64,000 nt of DNA from Neckera pumila (Eukaryota; Streptophyta; Bryopsida; Hypnales; Neckeraceae), in assembly GCA_963969595.1 (NCBI GenBank), contig OZ018417.1:9798501-9862500 (forward strand), read 5' to 3'. Position numbers and translations under genes: made by a program. The notes below the pieces were generated by a model that saw nothing but the letters and a program-made list of their open reading frames with translations, was not told the origin of the DNA and searched no databases. Of this stretch, positions 48,195 through 60,528 are shown piece by piece. Each line of letters begins with the position of its first letter. The stretch's first letter is position 1.

Positions 48195-48322
48195 ATTGTA
48201 CGTGACCTGATAACAAATCTATACCTGTCCTAGTTTGTGGCCTGAAATTGGACCTTTGTGAAGATATATGTCACAAATTTGGGCTTGTCGAATATCGGCA
48301 ATACATTTAAGGAAATTGACAT
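48195..48322. mobile_element. ACGTCAA MITE, left-truncated
   Basis: Core AAATCTATACCTGTCCTAG and CCTGAAATTGGACCTTTGTG, then ATATATGTCACAAATTTGGG and right terminus AAGGAAATTGACATT. The left inverted repeat was not found. Confidence 0.65.
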
Positions 48323-48829
48323 TCTACTGTGAGTCATGATCGTCCATCAGCTTGAGAAGTGATCGAGTCTCAGTTAAGTAGAGCACGCATGACTGTCCAG
48401 GTATTTCCATGTGGTGAAATGATCCCTTGGGTAAACAGAATCAACCTGGGTGATTGAAATGTCAGAATGTGGACGGTCCTCCGCAAGGTCAAGCAAGGTT
48501 ACTAATGGAATTCATAAGAAACTAAAGCACATACACTTGAAGTAACCATAGCTGGATATTGGTGCAGGTAATGAACAGACTATCGGTACCTAAAGGATCA
48601 AAACTCGCTCTTGTTCGGATCCTCATATGCCGGAGTAAACTACATTTACACACCGGGTTTACTGAACGTACGGCCTGTAATCCTGGTTGAACATCTGTCA
48701 AGTACGTAAGGAGACGTTTATGTAAACGTACTTGGAACTTGAATCATAATCATCTCCCTCTTTCTCTGTATGTGACCCCAACGGCTGAGCAGCCCAACAG
48801 GCACGTACTGTTTACAGAACATCACCAAC

Positions 48830-48874
<45 letters not shown>

Positions 48875-49631
48875 CTTGTCATGGAAGTGGCGTAAACTGT
48901 AAAGCTCTATAATTTAGGGATTATTGATAGCGATTGGCAACCATGTAGGTGCACTCGATCAGTACAATTAATTATATATGTGTACCAAGTAATTTCTAAG
49001 TCACGTATTTCAGTTCCAAACAATTTGTCACCAGTACTCGATCACCCGCCTTTGAGAATGTACGAGCTTCGTCTCTGAGTCTGTGGAAGAGTTACCCTGG
49101 CATCTATAATGACGTCCAATTGACAGACAAGTAGTGCCCAGCTTTACATTGTCACCTGGCTGCAAAGTCACTGTATAGTGTATATTAATCCTCTCCTTTG
49201 CAATACAATTTCGGAATGGCAGTAAAAACTGTAAAGCAAATGAGTAAGTTACAATCCTGTAATGCTACATATATATTTCTGAGCTGAGCAGTATATCATT
49301 CACACTGAACTTAATACCGTTGATCCTCTAGCAATCCCCTGGAATTTGCTGTTAATTAACAAGCTGTCGAGGTCTACGTCTTTTACTAGACACGGGTTTC
49401 AAGCATGTAAACGCACAAATAGCAATTCAGATTAATTGTCTCAGGTTGCCGTCCGGCTGTTTTCTTGTAGAGAAGAAAATTCATCATCTGAGACTATTAC
49501 CTCGATCATGGGTATACATATACCTACACAGGTACTCGACCAACTGAAGACTAAATATTAAATTTCTCGGTACTTATTCGGATTTACGATACAGCATGAT
49601 TTAAGATCAATTGCATGTACTGACAGCTTAA
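48323..49631. other. Single-copy DNA with TA microsatellite
   Basis: No gene recognised. Confidence 0.4.
48832..48870. repeat. (TA)n microsatellite
   Basis: Uninterrupted AT alternation of about 39 bp in the GC-richer segment downstream of the IDD gene. Confidence 0.95.
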
Positions 49632-49877
49632 TGTATAATGCCACATTTAACTACTTCTAGACTATTCAGTGAATTTTGGACAATGCACTTTAGATATCTG
49701 GATGATTATCTCTCGATGCTTGTAATGTCTCTTGATGTTTGTATAGATCTCTTGATGTTTTGTATAAATCTCTTTATGCATTAGGAGATCTCCAGATGAT
49801 TATTTCTCGATGATTATCTCTTCATATTAATTCTGGACTTTCAAAAGTCCAGAAGTAGTTAAATGTAGCATTATACA
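49632..49877. mobile_element. MITE with TGTATAATGCCACATTTAAC ends
   Basis: 246 bp; left end TGTATAATGCCACATTTAAC continuing TACTTCTAGAC, right end GTCCAGAAGTAGTTAAATG continuing TAGCATTATACA. The interior is a run of degenerate repeats of the kind TCTC(T/G)(T/A)TGATG(T/A)TT (49700-49825). It also holds a perfect palindrome TGGACTTTCAAAAGTCCA at 49834-49851. Confidence 0.7.
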
Positions 49878-50340
49878 ACTAATCTCTTATAAATTTAAAA
49901 TTATCATAATGATCGAATTGCATCTGGCCATCATCATATGAGTTAGAAACATGGAATAATGGTTAAATTTCAAGAGATTTGGCACTTTCTAGGGGCTCAA
50001 TCGACATGTGGAACCTCAGGTCTATACCGTAGGTATAGGGCAACTTCGCCTAAAAATAATTCAAAAAAATTATGGCGAATTATTTTGGAAATTATACTGA
50101 ACAATTGGCGAAAAATAATAAAATGAAATGAAAGAAATGGCAATATATTTAGAAATTACATGAGCAAAAAATTAAATAAATTTAGACTTCAAAGTGCACA
50201 CAAAGTCCATGTGCCATTTACCATCAAGAATTTTTTTGATGGCACTGATGTGAAGGAATTACCTCAATGACATTCTATAAGAATGAAAGGTAGAGAAGTT
50301 ATTTTTATAATGAAATCCATTGTCCATTATGAATCATCAA

Positions 50341-50832
50341 AGGATATGGGACAAATTGAAGATGAGTGTTTGACTACTCATTGTCAAAACGCAGGAATTG
50401 TGTTCAATGTAGAACATCAGACCTCATTTAGGCATAGTAGAATATTTTTTTTCAAAAATCTTTGAACTAATAAAAGTTGCTAAATCAAGATAATTTTGAT
50501 CTCCAAAAATCCTTTTGTAATTTTGAGCCTCCCATCAAAAGTTATTGGCAAATGCAGAGAGGTTGTTTGAAAATGTCAAAGAAAATGCCCTTTTCAACCC
50601 CTCCATGAATTTTGTCCATAACTTTTGATTGGAGGTTTGAAATCTCAAACGGATTTTTGGAGATTAAATTAGGCTTTATTTTTCACATTAAATTAGTTCA
50701 AAATTTTTTGAAAAAAATTATTCTACTATGCCCAAATGAAGTCTGAAATTCCACTTTGAATACAATTCCTACTTAATTTTTACTTGACTATGAGTGGTTG
50801 AGCTATTACTAATCCAAAGTAATTTACATATC
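50341..50832. mobile_element. 0.5-kb foldback element, copy 2
   Basis: Same arrangement as the copy at 26550: left arm AGGATATGGG, CGCAGGAATTGTGTTCAA, TTAGGCATAGTAGAATA, TTTGATCTCCAAAAATCC; right arm the reverse complement, ending TTTACATATCCT. Limits are approximate because arm ends have diverged. The centre contains CATAACTTTTGATTGG (50617). Confidence 0.75.
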
Positions 50833-51013
50833 CTACATGGGTTGTTCTACCTCCTACCATCCTACTTGTATAAAGAGCTTATGTTCTTAATTCCTTACAC
50901 ACTTTAAGTGACTTTAGAAGTTGTGCAAGAGACTCATGCATGAGGGCAAGAATTGTGTTAGGGTAGAAAAACCTAGGTTAAAAGTTGTATGAAAGGCGAA
51001 ATTACAATTATTT

Positions 51014-51174
51014 CACTAGTAGAAAATTCAGTATTTCTATTGTTTTGGTCGCGTTGATCCGGTCAAAATCTGACAGAATTCTGTTGAAATCTGTTGATTT
51101 TCAACAAAATTCTGTCAGATTTTGACCGGATCAACGTGACCAAAACAATAGAAAAACTGAATTTTCTACTAGTG
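51014..51174. mobile_element. CACTA-type hairpin MITE
   Basis: 161 bp starting CACTAGTAGAAAATTCAG and ending CTGAATTTTCTACTAGTG, flanked by TTT on both sides (51011-51013, 51175-51177). The two arms are about 70 bp each and differ at only a few positions, so the transcript would fold into a long perfect-looking hairpin. CACTAGTAGAAAA ends and a 3-bp duplication fit the CACTA (En/Spm) superfamily. Confidence 0.85.
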
Positions 51175-51490
51175 TTTAATTATCCAAAAAGTTGAATTTC
51201 TAAAAAGTTCTTTTTAAGATGACGAACATTAAATTTTCAACTTAATTAATTATTTGCCTTGGCAGTAGGCAAAGCTGCCCTACACCTACGGTATATGCCT
51301 CTCGTTGTTTCCTTTTGAGGTGAAGCTCAGTGTACCGGCCCTGGCTTGAACGTCACAGTTTTTTTCCAACTTAACTAAACTGAAGATAACTTATTTAATA
51401 ATATTTCATCATATTTCAGTCGTAGCAACCTACTAGTAGCAACTGATTGTTCAGGAGTAGCAGCTGGACCACTGCTCCAGTTCTCAAGTA

Positions 51491-51773
51491 AGGTAACTGC
51501 ACCTTAAATCGCACACTTAAGCAATTCATCATGATTTTCACTATTATATTGAAAAATGAATTGTGGGGTCCCATTGGTAGTCAAAACAGGATTCTAGATT
51601 TTCTTAGAATGCATTTTTTGGACACCGTGTGAATAAACTACGAATTTTCAAAGTGCTGAAAATAGGTGCGCCTAAAAGCGATCATAGAGTCATATGAATA
51701 GTGGGAGTACATTTTAGGCAAAAATATCCGCTGTGCGCTTTTAAGGACTATGCGATTTTAGGTGTAGTTACCT
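51491..51773. mobile_element. AGGTAACTACACC MITE, intact copy
   Basis: 283 bp, left AGGTAACTGCACCTTAAATC, right GCGATTTTAGGTGTAGTTACC then T, flanked by TA (51489-51490, 51774-51775). Same internal text as the copy at 11382. Confidence 0.76.
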
Positions 51774-51775
51774 TA

Positions 51776-53021
51776 TGATCTACTGATCAATCAATCATGG
51801 GTTCCACTGCTTGATCGATGAATGCAGTTGACCGTTCACCAGAAAACCACGACTCCCTGACTCGCTCTACCTGATCAATTACCTGAACAAGAGTCGCAAA
51901 CTTAAGTCTGGTTTACGCAATCACGTAGTCACACAAAGAACTGAAAACTAGGACTGGTATAGATTTAGGGTTCAGGCCTCACTTCCTGAAAGTGCTAGAG
52001 TCGTCTGAGTGCCGCGAATGTGATTAAACAGACGATGGTGACTCATGTTTGGGAGCACCTATTAAAAATGAAAATGTGACATTCACGTAATCACGTTTCC
52101 AGTGTACCATGCGTTCTGAGTTAGGATTGCTATATAGATGTTTGCACAGTATGGTAGACAAGCTTTTCTATCACAATGCATTGAAATGTATTGTTTTGAG
52201 AAACTTGAAAAATTTCCATAACAAATGTATATTGAACTTGAGGCGAAGGACAATTCTTGGAGGAGAAAGGCCATCTAGGGCTCCTTGACTACTATCCCAA
52301 AATTTTAAATAAAACCTTCAAGTGCTCGAAAGTAAAAATTGGAGAATTTACATAAAATCAAGTGCTTCATCTCGTTGCATCATGCACCACAAATGGCACT
52401 AAATTGAAGTATTTCATTGAAAACTATTGTTAGTGATAATTTTTAATATTATTAGTATAATTTTTTACAATTGGAAATAATTGTATTTGTCAAGTTTATA
52501 CTATTTAAGAATCTCTTGGAATTTTAATAATCAACTTTGAAGGTCAAAATTCTTAATTGGACTTTAAAGATTTAAAAAATCATATTGGGGGTTTGGAATT
52601 CACTAAAACCCAATATATAAAAGGATGATTTCACTATATCTTCATCCTAAAAAGAAATGGTATACAAGAATACAAACTAAATAAGGTAATCAACTATATT
52701 TTTTTGATTGAAAACCTTAAATAGATAGTAATTTCATTACTCTAATGTGACCAGGTGATGAACATGATAAATTAGAAAAAATTCAATTTTTGAATTTGAT
52801 CTATATAACACATAATTGTTGTATACTAACATAATGTGTATAACATCGTATAGTTTATGTAATTTCTTATACTTTTTTCATTTTTGAAAGGACATTTTTC
52901 TAAGGTGTGAAGATTTTGGGAAGGAATACTTTGATTAGACCCGTGCCCTAAATAGTTGATTTAGAGGTGGGCTTAGTGATTGATTGTGATAGATTGATAC
53001 ATCACAACTACAATAAATAGT
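51776..53021. other. GC-richer to AT-rich transition, no gene
   Basis: Contains GACTGGTATAGATTTAGG near 51952, a fragment resembling the ACGTCAA MITE core. Nothing else is supported. Confidence 0.35.
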
Positions 53022-53025
53022 TTAT

Positions 53026-53949
53026 CCCCTAAAGGACCAACATGCATTTTTTGGCTGTATAGAAATTTTGGACAGGTACGTACGACTAGAGATTTGCATA
53101 TTTTTGGCTGAAATTTTAATAGAAGGTGGGGGCAAGGAATATCTTTCATATGCACCAAATTTCATGACATTTGGAAATATAAGTCAAAAGTTATGGCCTA
53201 ATATGTTATTTTCTTTTGTAACTGGGCAGTCCAAGCAGATAAAAAAAAATCACTTTTTTTGAAAACAAAAAGTTGAAATCAGTTTCCTAGAGTTATATAG
53301 TGGTAAAAAGCTTTGAATCATCCCATTTTGATCAATGAGTCAAAAGTTATGAATTCTAAGTTTGCGGGTAGTTATGGATTCTCTACTCTAAAATAAACTT
53401 TGAAGTCCTTTATCTTACTCAATTTTTAATATTTTTTGAAAAAAATAAAATCTTAGGATGTAAATTATTTATTACAACATTGCCACCATTGGGATTAGCA
53501 TTTTTCAATTCCATAATTAAATTCTTGACAATTTTGTATTTTGAATCATTCTCTGGTACTATCTACTTACTATTTTTTTCCTATATGTTGTATAATTTCA
53601 AATGAAGTGAAAATTTTCAAGCATGTAGCCAACTTGTCTAGGAAAAAGAAGCCAAAGAAGCACCATCATTTTGGACATTTTTTCATTGAAAAATGAGCTT
53701 GTAAAGTGCTGCTGCCCTGTTTTTTGCAAGGCCAAAAAAATGATTTTAGTGAATTTGAATGCTTATATCTTGCAATCCACGCGGTGGAAATTCCTGAAAC
53801 TCTTAACATATGTTGTTAAGTCACCATAATACAAGATCCTATGGTTACAGGTGTCAAATTTTTTTTTTTTTTCAAAAATTGGATACTTGTTCTAAAAATG
53901 GCAATTTTTGAGCTTTTTCGGTGAAAACATAGTCATAGAACTTTAGGGG
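53026..53949 (-). mobile_element. TTAA-type element, subfamily A, full length, flanked by TTAT
   Basis: Start CCCCTAAAGGACCAAC, end CTTTAGGGG; 924 bp, inverted relative to the copy at 29893. Both flanks are TTAT (53022-53025 and 53950-53953) rather than TTAA. This shows that the element proper begins at CCCC and the four flanking bases are the duplicated target. Confidence 0.82.
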
Positions 53950-54407
53950 TTATATTTGAAGTGCTCCATAAATTATTTGACTACCTCTATTTGGAATGAG
54001 TATATCCATTCTTAGTGCAATCACCATTGAGAGTGGATACACTGTTTCTAAATGGAAGTAGTATAAAATTTGAAACATGTTTGGTTTCTTAGATTGCAAT
54101 TAAGTATTCTGTTTTTATTTAATTAAAAGGTGTATCTATATTGAACTTCAAGTCTATAAAAGTCTTAGTTTATTAAGCTTTGGCACTTTGAAACTTGTCT
54201 TCTATGCAAATTGTGACAGTCTCTTATGAGTGCATAGTGAAGACTATACACTCAAAAAATAATTTAAATTAAATTAAAAAATTCTTACATCCTTGGTGAA
54301 TTCAAAAAATAATTTGAATTAAATGAATTCTTTTTTAAAGCACGCACCCCATCCCACCTCTTTGTAATTTTTAGGTGGGGTGCGGGTGACATTAATATGG
54401 GGTATAT

Positions 54408-55102
54408 GGATGATTGCAAGAAACACTTTGTGTTTTTGGCTATAGGACTAGCAATACCATGTAATACTACTAGTACTATGTTTCCCCAGCGCAGCCCCTG
54501 CAAATCTAAATCGTTGATTTAGGGCGTTTGTAGATCTAAACCGTTGATTCAGCACTATGTAGTACTATAGATTGTTGTCAAGTACTACAGAAGCCACTGG
54601 AAGCTAAAAATAGTAGAAAAAAGGTCCGTGAACCTTTATCATTTTTAATAATTCAAAAATAATTCAAAAAATAAAAACTCAAAAAATTATTTTGCTAGAA
54701 AAGATTGCACTTACATTGCACCAAAAAAATTCATGTAGGATATTTTTTTCCCCTTCATAACCTTCACGCAAAAGAAGGTCACATGGGCAATTGTCAATCC
54801 TTGTAATATTAGTAGACCTCCAACATGTCCAATTTGTGGCTTCAAATTTTCATTTTGGGGACAAAAGTAGGACCAAATACCTCCAAATTGGCCAAGGTAG
54901 ACACCCAATTGCGGGCAGTTTAAAAATAATAAACTATTTTTAAAAAATTTGAAAAAAATATTCAATGTTTGCAACTTCCATATGTACCTTTTTTTCCAGA
55001 TTTCAAGCCAAGTGGACAAACAATGCAAAATTTATGAGCCAAAAACCACCCGCCCAAAGGCAAGGGGACAAAAAACAGGGTAAGTGTTTCTTGCAACTAC
55101 CC
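54408..55102. mobile_element. Second copy of the GGGTAGTTGCAAG element
   Basis: 695 bp; left end GGATGATTGCAAGAAACAC, right end GTGTTTCTTGCAACTACCC, flanked by ATAT at 54404-54407 and 55103-55106. It shares TATCTCAAAG-free internal blocks with the nested copy, such as a GGTAGACACCCAATTGCGGG block matched inverted by AATTGCCCCCAATTGG at 34370. Non-coding. Partial ends of the same family occur at about 7190, 13385, 55506 and 55896. Confidence 0.75.
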
Positions 55103-55106
55103 ATAT

Positions 55107-58100
55107 TGTTTATATTTGTATCCCATATACAACCCTTATCCGTATCCATATTGTATCCATATCATACATATACCATATTTGATTCCATTTTCTTTTTTAA
55201 AGATCAACGGCATCGGAGGGGGTAAGGATTTTTTTTTAGAATCAACGGCTTTTAATTTTAAGGCGGGAAGACACAAGCAGAAGTGGTTGCATCTTCCCAA
55301 AGGATAGTCAAGTCAACTAATATGTCTACAATGTCAATGGACAATGGAAGACATTCTCTAGAGTGTATTGGACTATTGGTGTACAGCATTACAACCTTAC
55401 ATCTATGAAAATGACAAATTATTTAATTTTGCATAGTTTGAATGTCCTATTCAATCAATGAAACCAAATATTTATATCAATTGTTGTACTTAGACCTCTA
55501 GATATGGATCATTGTAAGAAACACTTGTCCTTTTTTTGTCTCTTTAGCTGCAAACATGTGTTTTTTTTGCAATTAACTTTTGCATCGTATGTCAGTTTTC
55601 TATGGAATTTAAAAAGAAAGTATAAGTGGTAAATATAGACATTAAATAGTTTTTTCTACTCTTTTAAAATTAGTTTATTATTTTTATACAACCCCCAACC
55701 AGATGTCTACTTTAGCCATAATTTAGGAGGGTGTTAGTACTATTTTTTTATCTAAAGATGCAAATTTGAAGGTCAAAATTAAAAAATGAAGACTTCTACT
55801 AAAGTTACACATCCAAGCCTACAAAGAGATCATCTAAAAAAATAAATTATCCCCCTTCCACACCATGCTCAAAGTGCACTACCTTGCACAAGTGCATGAT
55901 TGCACAAAATACTTGTTGATTTAGTTGCATTTTATAGTACTCATGCTTTTTTGTTTGGAGTGCTTTAAAATTAGAAAAGTAATTTTAAATTTTTTTCTAA
56001 AATATTAGCATATGGCCAATGTATACACCTATAAAATGAAGGTAATCACCAAAGGAAAACTATAGAAAAATTCTCTAAGTAGGAGAACTAGAAAGTGCCA
56101 AATCTCAAGAAAATAGATATTTTGATGTTTTAATTTAAAAAATAGGAAAAATTTAAATAAATAAAATAAAAATTGACCATTTGTAGCAATTCTATGGAGA
56201 TGGTCATTCACCAAAAAATCTACCAAATTAACTTTTTTACATATTTCAAAATGCAAATAGAAACTTAGAAAGAGACCCACTTTGTAGACTTCTACTCAAT
56301 GTTTAATCAAAACAATTTAGAAATCGTTTGAGTAGAAGCTAAAAGTCTATTGCAAGACCATATTCTCTAAAATTAAGCTCCAAATTTGTTTCTTTAGGTT
56401 TTTCTTTCTTAAAAAAAGAAAAGATGGCAAGTGTGACAAAAACTGGGGGCTATTTTTGGACAATGAAACATTTATATAAATTCCAAAAAAATTAGACAAG
56501 GCATATAATAGTCATGAGTACCTTGGCTATAAATTTTGAGTCATTTGAAAACAGAATGCAAAAGTTATGGCCAAAAATAGATTAACTAAAGAAGTGTGAC
56601 AAAAAATAGTGCAATTGCTTCATGCAAAACATTGTAAAAAGGGTTGTTTTTCTTAAAATATTTTAATGATCAAAATGTTCATTTGTAAATGATCATTTGT
56701 CAAGTTAGAGATATTAGAATATTGGATGCCTGTAAGATTGGAATGGCAATGCATGTTGGATAGTAAATTTAGTCAAATGTAAAAAAAAATTATAATCTTT
56801 ATATGAAGTGATTCTTTCGATTTGAGTTAAATGAAGGACCAATTTTGTCAATTAATTGTTCAAAATGCATGGATTTGGATCCACATGTATATGGTTGTTA
56901 TAAGAAAAATTGGCCGTTTTTGATAGTATTTTATCAAAAACTGGATTTTAGATGTTGAATATTAGAAGTAATTGATCAAAAAAATCAAGTATTTGAGATA
57001 ATACTAAGGTTACAATGAATTCAAGTGAAAAAATTGGAACTGTTTGGTAATAACAAATTTTTTATTTTAAATACCAAAAAAAACAAGATGCAAAAGATGT
57101 TCTTTGCAATGATGAAACTTCTCATTATCAGGTAATAATGATTGTTCTATAGTCTTATGACCCAATGATGCTTTTGTGTGTATAATTTTAGAATTTCTAT
57201 ATATATTGTCTTAAATTTCTTTAAAGTTAAAAATGTAATGGTTTCTAATAAGAAGATGCATATCGATATTGTTTATTTGTCACAAGAGGGTAAATGTTAG
57301 AGTTTTTCTTTGCTATAATTTTTGAAGGATGACTTGTATGAATTGAAAAGTTTACTAGAAATTATTGTCTTGCATGTAATGAAATCCCATTTTTTTTAAT
57401 TTAATAATTATCATATATTTAAAAGCTATTTCAATTAATTTGTCATGTTTTAAATTTTAAAAGTTTTTAGTACTATGTTAATTATTTAGAGCTGAAATTT
57501 TGGTGGTCTATTTCCATACTAGGCAGGCATGTTCCTACTAAGGGCATCTAAAAATATCTTATTTTATGTTGTCCACATTTGTACAAATAGGGCTCCCTTG
57601 CACACACACTTCTGAAGATTGAAGATGGTTTCAAGATCATTTTTTTGGTGAAATCTCTTTACCATAACTAGTTCTTCCAAATGTACAATTTTAGTTTCTT
57701 TGTATATTGTTTTTCTATTTTCTTACAAACCGTCAAGTTTGAGTGCTTGAAACCATTGTCTTAAGCCATTCTAATGCCTAAGCTAAAGGCCTTGTAGTGA
57801 CCAAAAATTTCTTCCAATACCTCACTAAACACTTAAGTTCTAAAGATGTTTGAGCAAAAGATGTTTGCAATCCCACAAAAAAAAAAAAGTTGTCCCCTTC
57901 AATGTATTTGTTGTTGATTTATTTGTAATTTAGATAACAATAGACCTTTTGAAAAAAAATTTAAAGGATGTATCCACAAAACACTTACATTATTAGTTGT
58001 ATTTTGATCCAATAATGATGATTTTTTCAAGAGTATTTAAAATTAGAAATTAAATTTTAAAAATAAAAATAATAATATTTGATAAATATTTAGACCACTA

Positions 58101-60528
58101 AAAAGATTATTTCTTGAGCCCAAATGATTTATTAAATAGTAGAACGAAAAAATTGCAAAATGTCAAGAATGTGGAATATTGTGGATATAATTGCATGTAT
58201 AGAAAATCAAAAAACAAAAACAATTAAAAATTGGCCACTCTTGAGAACATTTGGGGATGAAATTCCACCAATAAAATGGAGACTAATTATTTTTTGATCT
58301 CAAAGTATGTTCACTAGCAATTTGTCATTGTATGCAATAGCACAGCTAGACAAGATCATATTTATTATTTTTAGGTGTCCGTTGCACATTTGCTTTATAT
58401 CAAAAGTGGGAACATGGCCCTTGAAGCTCACCTCCGGATCATTAATTTTAGATATTCCAAAGTTAAAAAAATACATGAAAACCCGAAGTGTGATAAATTA
58501 ATAAAGTTAATCTTTAAGTAGATTTTAAAGTTTTAAATATATCAAATACAACATTAAAGGTGCCAATGAACCATGCATCTTCTAATATTTTTTTAAATAC
58601 TCAAATTCATTCTTTTTATAATTAAAAACTTATGATAGAAATATAGAGTACATTAGAGATGCGCAATATGTGACATCCAAGGTTTTTTTTTGGGGGGTGT
58701 AAGTGCCAAACTCTATTGTCTTGGCTCATTCACAGAGGTCTAATTCTAGAGGGACCACCTTGTATTCTTTGCATGGTGACTGCTATAGTCCAAAACAAAA
58801 ATGCTAGTGACATCCATTCAATACAAATACTTTGTAGAATCATCGAAAAACTAAAATGAAAAATGAAAAATTAGAATTTCAATAAAATTGGTCTATTGAG
58901 GTTTTAATTCAAGCCTATAAGAAAAACTCTAGAACGACTCACAAATTTGTTTTATGAAGACAAAATTTGTATTAGTTCTTTAATCAATGTAAAATCTAAA
59001 ATTTTAAAAATGTCCTGTAAAAATATTGTATTTAAAGAATAAATTTTAGTTTATTTAAATTTTAGTTTATTAATTCAATTTTATTATTGAAATGGGCTAA
59101 CTAAAATTCAAGACTCTTCAAAGCGGGCAAGGTAAAATACAAAGAAAACCTATACCATCTTAAGTTCTTAATCCTTAAGGACCTATTTTTAAAGATTGTG
59201 AAAAATTCATGAAAACAAACGTATCCCTAGCATATAGAATCTTGTTATTATTATCCATCTAAATATTAGATTCTCTGTTAGTTCTTGTGTTAGTTCTTTA
59301 ATAATTTTACAAAACAGAATGTTTGAAACTTCTTTTGCAAGTACTCAACAATTTACTTCTAAAGTCTTGAAGCCATTTTTTATCAAAAAAACTCAAAACT
59401 GCCATTTTCAATGCAAAAATCAGAAATATGAAATACATATCTTTTGTCCATATCCAAAGTATGTAGGATCTTGCATTAGACTGAAATGAGACCATATAGA
59501 TTATAAGATGTTAGTCTTTAACCTCTTAAAGACTAGATGTTCAAATTTTGAACAATAGATGAATGCAAACTCATTCCAAGCACACAAAAATGCATCAGTC
59601 TTTCATTCATCAATTTCTTTAAAGATTCTTGTAATAGTTCTTTAATATTTGTACAATATATATTATTAAGGCTTTGCTTTGCAAATATTCTACATTGGTA
59701 GGCCTTGCTAATGGCCTCCAAAAGTAACTTTTTCGAAGTTCAGAAAATTACCCTTCAAAAACAATTTGAACAAAAAAATAAAATAAAAATCTTCAAAACC
59801 ACAAGGATTAGAACTTAATATTTTGAGTTTAAATTTTCATCTATTTCCATTTAAAATTTATTTTGTAAATTGTAAATATTCAATTTATAATTTATTTTAG
59901 AAGGAATTTTCAATTTGTGACTTCAAATTTTTATTAAAAAATGTTGATTTGTCATACTACCATAGCCCAAGGTCACCTTTGGCACAATTTTGTCAAATTA
60001 CTATTTAAGATTGGAAGAGTAGTTGTGCGGTTTATTTTCTTTAATAAGTTATTTGGCAATTATAAAGTAATTTTTCTTAATCCTTCAATTGATCATGAAA
60101 GTTGAGCAATTTTCTACATTGTATAGGAAGGTAATACCAATAGTCATGACTTTCAATGAACTCATTACTTTTCATAGTACCCCTATGCTTTGCTTTAAAG
60201 TTAAGGAAATGAATTTGAATGTCATAGTCATAGGGACAAGGTTTATATGTATTTTTTTCTAACATTTTGACTTTCTTTATGTTTAATTTTCTTAAGACTT
60301 GGCAAAGTGGCTTATGAATTTCCAAAATCATTTAGCTTCAAAATATTTAATTGTTTTTTGCCAAAGGTGACCACAAACTATGGTAGTTGATATAACCCTA
60401 TGGACATGATCTATGGATCATATTTTACAACTATTACTTTGAGATTCATCATTAAATTTTTTTTCTAAATTATATTTCATAATATATTTCTACAATTTTA
60501 GAAGATTGGACTACGCCCTAGTTTGTAA
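55107..60528. other. AT-rich repeat-like DNA, no gene
   Basis: Ends of the GGGTAGTTGCAAG family at 55506 and 55896 and an inverted ACCATCTTCAATG motif at 57620 show that decayed elements fill part of it. The rest is unassigned. Confidence 0.45.
57588..57635 (-). repeat. Dispersed repeat 'ACCATCTTCAATGTTCA', inverted copy 3
   Basis: ATAGGGCTCCCTTGCACAC and GAAGATTGAAGATGGTTTC are the inverted counterparts of the copy at 13296. Confidence 0.45.

Noticed and set aside
48832..48870. TA run as a promoter or replication element
   Set aside because: It is a plain dinucleotide microsatellite with no associated features.
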